Part shown: positions 60,205 to 64,000 of the stretch, piece after piece
Position numbering within the stretch: the stretch's first letter is position 1
How the letters are laid out: every line of letters begins with the position of its first letter
The notes under the pieces: generated by a model
The model's input: the letters and a program-made list of their open reading frames with translations, nothing else
The model's database searches: none
Told to the model about the DNA's origin: nothing
Made by a program: the position numbers and the translations under genes
DNA from: Blastobasis lacticolella
Lineage: Eukaryota; Arthropoda; Insecta; Lepidoptera; Blastobasidae
Direction of reading: 5' to 3'
Assembly: GCA_905147135.1 (NCBI GenBank)
Contig: LR990060.1
Coordinates: 12,850,001-12,914,000 of the forward strand
Length of the DNA stretch: 64,000 bases

Positions 60205-60370
60205 TCTTGGCATTAATGTCCCGGTTGTGCTGCCGAGAACGAGGGCCCAGGCTCCGCCTTGACCGTGATCCAGTAATTACAGTGGAGCGACTACCATCTG
60301 ACCTCCGTGACCCTGCTAACTGCAACCTGGCCAGATTGGATCATAGTTACAAATGCAGTTGCCCGAATCG
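60205..60370 (-). mobile_element. SINE-B, 5'-truncated, with target duplication
   Basis: GATCTTGGCATTAATGTCCC to TTGCCCGAATCG; flanks AAAACAGCTATTA (60180s) and AAAACAGCCATTA (60370s) differ by one base. It sits inside the hAT-like element and is therefore younger. Confidence 0.85.
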
Positions 60371-60429
60371 TAAAACAGCCATTATTTGGCGAATACGAAT
60401 AATAATAATTCGTTTCCGTTGCATCCCTA

Positions 60430-60744
60430 GTATTAAATAGTGCAATTTATGCAATGATATGTATTTTGTCGCAGTATGCTTTATTGTAGCGCAAATATAT
60501 AATACCCCGCTTTACGCGAAGGATGCGTTCCGGGTAAAATAGCTTTAAGCAAAATACGCTGTACATTCTGGGTTTAATTAATTATTGAGATAAATCCATA
60601 ATCATTTTAGTTTCATTCTCAAAAATTTGAATGAAGTCATAATCGTCATTCTTCTGCTCTGTATTCGACTGAGTAGGGTTGGCACAATATGACGTCTCCT
60701 GTTGAGCCATAGTTATTGTAAACATGACTCAAGATAAAAATTCG
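60430..60744. other. No supported feature
   Basis: ACCCCGCTTTACGCGAAGGA near 60505 resembles sequence in some pogo/Tigger-type DNA elements, but I see no matching end. Confidence 0.3.
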
Positions 60745-61092
60745 TCTTGGTGTTAATGTTCCGGTTGTGCAGTCGCGCACGAAGGCTCGGGGTCCGCCTT
60801 AAACACGATCCAGGATTTGGGAGATCAGGTAATTACAGTGGAGCGACTGCCACCTGACCTCCGGGACTCTGTTACCAGGGTAACCTGACCATATTGCATC
60901 ATGGTTACATATTCAGTCGCTTCAATGTGCAGGTTTTATTACGAAGTTTACCTCATCGTAAGAGTATCGGTTAGCATTCAACTAATGTATATAACTCAGA
61001 AAAGAGTCATTAGTACATGACAGCGGTAGGATTCGAATCCGGTACCTCTCGCATTGCGAGTCGGATACCGTTACCACTCGGCCACCGATGCT
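60745..61092 (-). mobile_element. SINE-B, full length reference copy
   Basis: The minus strand starts AGCATCGGTGGCCGAGTGG and has GTATCCGACTCGCAATGCG, GGTACCGGATTCGAATCC and TAATGACTCTTTTCTGAGTT. It continues AATATGTAACCATGATGC and GGAGGTCAGGTGGCAGTCGC and ends GGAACATTAACACCAAG. All blocks are present in order. Confidence 0.9.
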
Positions 61093-61799
61093 ACTAATAA
61101 ACACTACTATAAAAAATATCATAATTTGCCTTTAATTTTGTATAGCGCGTTCTTCACTCTGAAAAATGAAAATTCATTAGAATATTTCTCATTGCCGCTT
61201 AAACGCCTGTGAACTGGAATACTATCTCAAGTCAGCGTTTACATATTATACGGCGGTAGTTGGCGACGCGCCAACCCGGGACTACCCTCAAAACGCTGTG
61301 TTAATACGACTTTTGCAGTGGGACAGTTTTTCTGCCAAATAAATCGAGATTATACTGTATCCGGTCGCTCCGCAGAGATTTGTGAAGTGGATTTCGTTAC
61401 TCATTTTAATTTTAATATTTGTATTCACGATTTGTGGAAAGAGGTGCTCTCATAAGTTTGATACTTTTTTTTAAATGTCTATGATTGTGGCAGTGATATC
61501 ATGCAGCCAACTAATACTAAACTTAAAAATTAATAATTTATTAATTTAAATATAACTTTTAAACCCTGAAAGAAATGTAAGAAAAACATTTATATAATCA
61601 CTATGTTCCATTTTAATACAATCTTTTCATATTTCATTTCACGTCCATTCTTGATCCTAGCGTCCATGAAACAAACTGACTCTGTCAAATAGATGTTTGT
61701 TTGAATTGCAATAATTTATTAAAACTTCTAAAACTGTAAAAAACTATTGATAAATATAATAATATCCAGTACAACGTACTCAGTGTTTATATCTTCTTT
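61093..61799. other. No supported feature, 0.7 kb
   Basis: TAAATCGAGATTATACTGTA at 61340 looks like one end of a pogo-type element. AT-rich otherwise. Confidence 0.35.
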
Positions 61800-62045
61800 C
61801 ATCATCACAGCCCATAACAGTCCACTGCAGGACTATAGGGCCTCTCCCACGAAAGGGGAGATTATTGCCATAATCTCGGTGGGTTCGAGATCGCAGTGTT
61901 ATAACAACAAATATAACAATGGAAAACGCTGCTGCCCATTTTCCAGCCAACGGGGCCTAAATGTTTACTTGAAAACATTAGTCGCCTTTTACGACACCCA
62001 CGAGTATAAGGAGTTGGTGCTTTTCTAATCTACCGGACACCACAT
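61800..62045 (-). mobile_element. SINE-C, near full length
   Basis: The minus strand runs from GTGTCCGGTAGATTAGAAAA through GTGTCGTAAAAGGCGACTAA to CTGCAGTGGACTGTTATGGG. The GCCAAGCGTGGAG segment is deleted to CCACCGAG. Confidence 0.82.
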
Positions 62046-62254
62046 ATTTCAAGCAATCTTCAATTACCAAAATTATCGTAGCGCTTGGTTAGGAATGCTT
62101 TAGATACCTATTGGAAAACTGTTTATTGACCACCCACAGAGCCGTTTTGAAGCAATGAGTATGCATAGTGCATACTTTACTAGACTAGACATTCTTAGAG
62201 CCTCCAGCCCAAGAGTTGATTGAATGAAATACTAGACGAAAGCATATTTAATTT
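62046..62254. other. No supported feature
   Basis: CCTCCAGCCCAAGAGTTGAT near 62200 recurs as CCTCCGGCCCAAGAGTTAAT near 63220. Confidence 0.4.
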
Positions 62255-62335
62255 GTACTGCGACTTTAGGATCAACTGCAACTGACGGTTGGTCGGCTAC
62301 AGCCAAAAAGGAGCGTCTGTTACTAGTTTTACTTA
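62255..62335 (+). repeat. Dispersed repeat R10, copy 3 of 3
   Basis: GCGACTTTAGGATCAACTGC, AACTGACGGTTGGTCGGC and GAGCGTCTGTTACTAGTTTT. Confidence 0.55.
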
Positions 62336-62586
62336 GACAAGTATTATTTGCGGGTGTTAGTACAGCGTTGTTTAAATGTTGACTATGGATTCAAAATGGT
62401 GCGGTTTCCTAGAGCGGTGTCAAAAAGTGCCGCGCCCAATTCTTTCCGTAGAGAGTGCACCAGGTTTGCCGTTGAAAAACGTGTCCAACTGTCATTGATC
62501 TGTGAGTGTGATCCAATTACAATTCGATCTAGCCTTTAGTAAATTGGCGGACTCAGGGCCCTGATGGGCACTATTGGTCCATCAAT
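62336..62586. other. Repeat-like spacer
   Basis: AAAAACGTGTCCAACTGTCA and GATCCAATTACAATTCGATC recur in diverged form near 28745 and 2345. Confidence 0.4.
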
Positions 62587-62700
62587 TTTTCTTATTATCA
62601 GTAGGCTTGCATTTGACCTCAACTCACCTGATGGAAAGCGACGATGAGGTCGAAGATGTAGCATGCGTACATAGAAGATACCTATTCACTCTTGATTTGA
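62587..62700 (-). mobile_element. LINE-F subfamily 3' end
   Basis: ATCAGTAGGCTTGCATTTGA, CCTCAACTCACCTGATGGAA and GTAGCATGCGTACATAGAAG, near-identical to 43047-43150. Lies between two halves of a diverged local repeat (CCACAGAGCC at 62135 and 62738). Confidence 0.72.
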
Positions 62701-64000
62701 AGACCACAAGGTTATAAATGAACGGAATTGACCAACCACAGAGCCTGAGAAGTAGTGAGAAAGCATAGTGTAGCTACTTTACTAGAATAGAACCACGATA
62801 AGTCCGTATTGACTGACAGTAGTAAAAATTATAAAGTGTGGTAAGGCAATAATCTGGGGATAATCTGTCCTTGTCTGTTTTTCTTGTAAACATTTAGTTA
62901 TTTGGTCACTATTAGCTTGACCTTATACTTTTAGTTTGTCTAAATTATTAATCATGATGAAAACTATCTTCCGCACTTCATTTGTAATTGTTTTGCCCAT
63001 TATTTAATAATTGTTTTCATAACTTACGAAAATAAGCAATCCCACATAAATCAAATTGTTTGTTATGACTTTTATGAATGACGTTCTATGACCTTAAAAA
63101 ACTTGGCATTTATGCCATACAGAGATTTTTATGTTTATTTTTTTAATAAGCGATTCGGACTTGCGTGGTCTTATTCTAGACAAAACATTGTTTGGAGTAT
63201 AGCTCCTCTTTCTAAGCGCCTCCGGCCCAAGAGTTAATTGAATGGAATCCTCGACAGCGCAATTACCATAGTGAGCTACTGCTTGCGTATTCAGACGTCG
63301 TTTCGAATTACGGCCAGGGGATAATTAAATTTAAATTGTGTTTACGGTTTCTTTATCTGCGTGCTACTTAGCTAAGGCTATCACGGAGAGAAATGACGTG
63401 CCAGGCAACTCCGTCGGCTGTTTTGCTATGTTTAAATATGTAACACACTATGCGTGTGTATTTTAAAGCCAAGGAGAAGAGATAGAAATATTTAAAACAC
63501 AAGTTACTTTGTTGGGAAAATATTATTGATTGCCTTAAAAACTAGAATACAACTTACTTCTAATACAAATCGAACACATTAGAGGCAGCCTACAGAGCTT
63601 TATACTACTTATTGCAACCTGCCTAACCTACTAAAGCCCAGGCCATACTATTGGAGCACCAACCCATCCTGAAAGCCTACTTATCTTAGAGCTCGTCCTA
63701 AGCTAAGGTCTGCCAGAGCACACATGCTACTTTACTCAATTAGTACATACTTTAAAATAATTAACCTTTTAGTTTTAAAGTACAATGATTTGAATCAAAA
63801 GTTGCTTGTGTATGTGTAACGCTATTGTAGAATTTATTTTGGAGACAATAAATTATTTATTTATTATTTATTTTCTATTTCTATATTAAATTTCTATTTA
63901 TAGTGCGTCGTGCACATCAAATAAAGCACATCAGCTAGTGTCGGGTACGTATTTACTTTACGCTCTACGAAGAACAACTTAGCCCATATGCATTCCATTG
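62701..64000. other. No supported feature, 1.3 kb
   Basis: AT-rich spacer with a TTATTTATTTATTATTTATT tract at 63852-63872. I see no gene or recognised repeat apart from the short motif at 63220 noted above. Confidence 0.45.

Larger units (their letters stand above)
59497..60429. mobile_element. Second hAT-like element, decayed
   Basis: Perfect 13 bp inverted ends: TAGGGATGCAACG (59497-59509) and CGTTGCATCCCTA (60417-60429). Subterminal CGAATATTAATGCGAATATG and GGCGAATACGAATAATAATA are also mirrored. The adjoining 8 bp (GTATGAGT, GTATTAAA) match at five positions, weak for a target duplication. Contains an old SINE-A piece and a SINE-B. Confidence 0.5.

Noticed and set aside
60500..61345. 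pogo/Tigger-type DNA transposon
   Set aside because: ACCCCGCTTTACGCGAAGG and GAGATTATACTGTA are suggestive, but I could not find matching inverted ends or a TA duplication.
1..64000. CRISPR arrays, operons, bacterial promoters or phage genes
   Set aside because: No regularly spaced identical repeats with unique spacers, no dense gene packing and no ribosome binding sites. The SINE/LINE content shows eukaryotic DNA.

Overview
This is AT-rich eukaryotic DNA with no operons, ribosome binding sites or long intact genes. Long AT-rich spacers are filled with interspersed retroelement debris: tRNA-derived SINEs with (ATTT)n tails, and 5'-truncated non-LTR retrotransposon ends of types common in moths and butterflies. 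The window therefore looks like an intergenic or intronic stretch of a repeat-rich lepidopteran genome. That assignment is an inference from repeat types, not from a host marker gene.

I use local family names. SINE-A has a tRNA-Gly-like head and about 270 bp; its body ends in GGCTAGATGGCGCTGTGTGA. SINE-B has a different tRNA-like head (GGCCGAGTGGTTAAGG type) and about 340 bp. SINE-C is about 260 bp with no clear tRNA head. SINE-5S carries a 5S rRNA-like promoter segment. LINE ends are called A (C-terminus WNELPATVFPLDYD), B (WSELPGEVLPGEYN), C (LWNELPKDIRHAKS), D (a roughly 245 bp 3' end), E (YCQSFYTCQLW), F (CMEYCCHLWDG, then LPASVFPDHY), G (DDGKRPDEM, then AIQRGNAAS), H (a 3' UTR), RTE (WAGHIARRTDGRW) and I (GRPKKRWID). 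The tails of SINE-B and SINE-C match the ends of the I and RTE LINEs in this same window, which suggests these RTE-like LINEs mobilised them.

Layout. 1-9 kb holds SINE-A/B/C and LINE A, B and C ends, plus a GC-rich arginine-rich module present three times. 9-16 kb holds MITEs, SINE-B and SINE-C, including an inverted SINE-C pair and a triply nested element. 16-21 kb holds a 155 bp direct repeat split by a LINE D end, a C-rich minisatellite and LINE A and E ends. 21-29 kb holds a chain of SINEs with readable target-site duplications, and the longest open frame (24843-25718), the ORF1-like protein of a retroelement whose frame is broken near 25680. 29-39 kb is sparse but contains the best host-exon candidate (29156-29309). 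39.26-41.28 kb is a hAT-like transposon with a perfect 8 bp target duplication and an RTE copy inside it. 41-50 kb holds more nested SINEs and LINE ends. 50.2-52.4 kb is a tandem array whose units are each broken by a different retroelement. 52.4-64 kb holds nested SINE-B, LINE ends A, B, F and G, a duplicated MITE-in-SINE block and a second hAT-like element.

No gene set works together here. The biology visible is that of retroelements: non-autonomous SINEs, the LINE families whose 3' ends they share, and repeated nesting and fold-back rearrangement among them.
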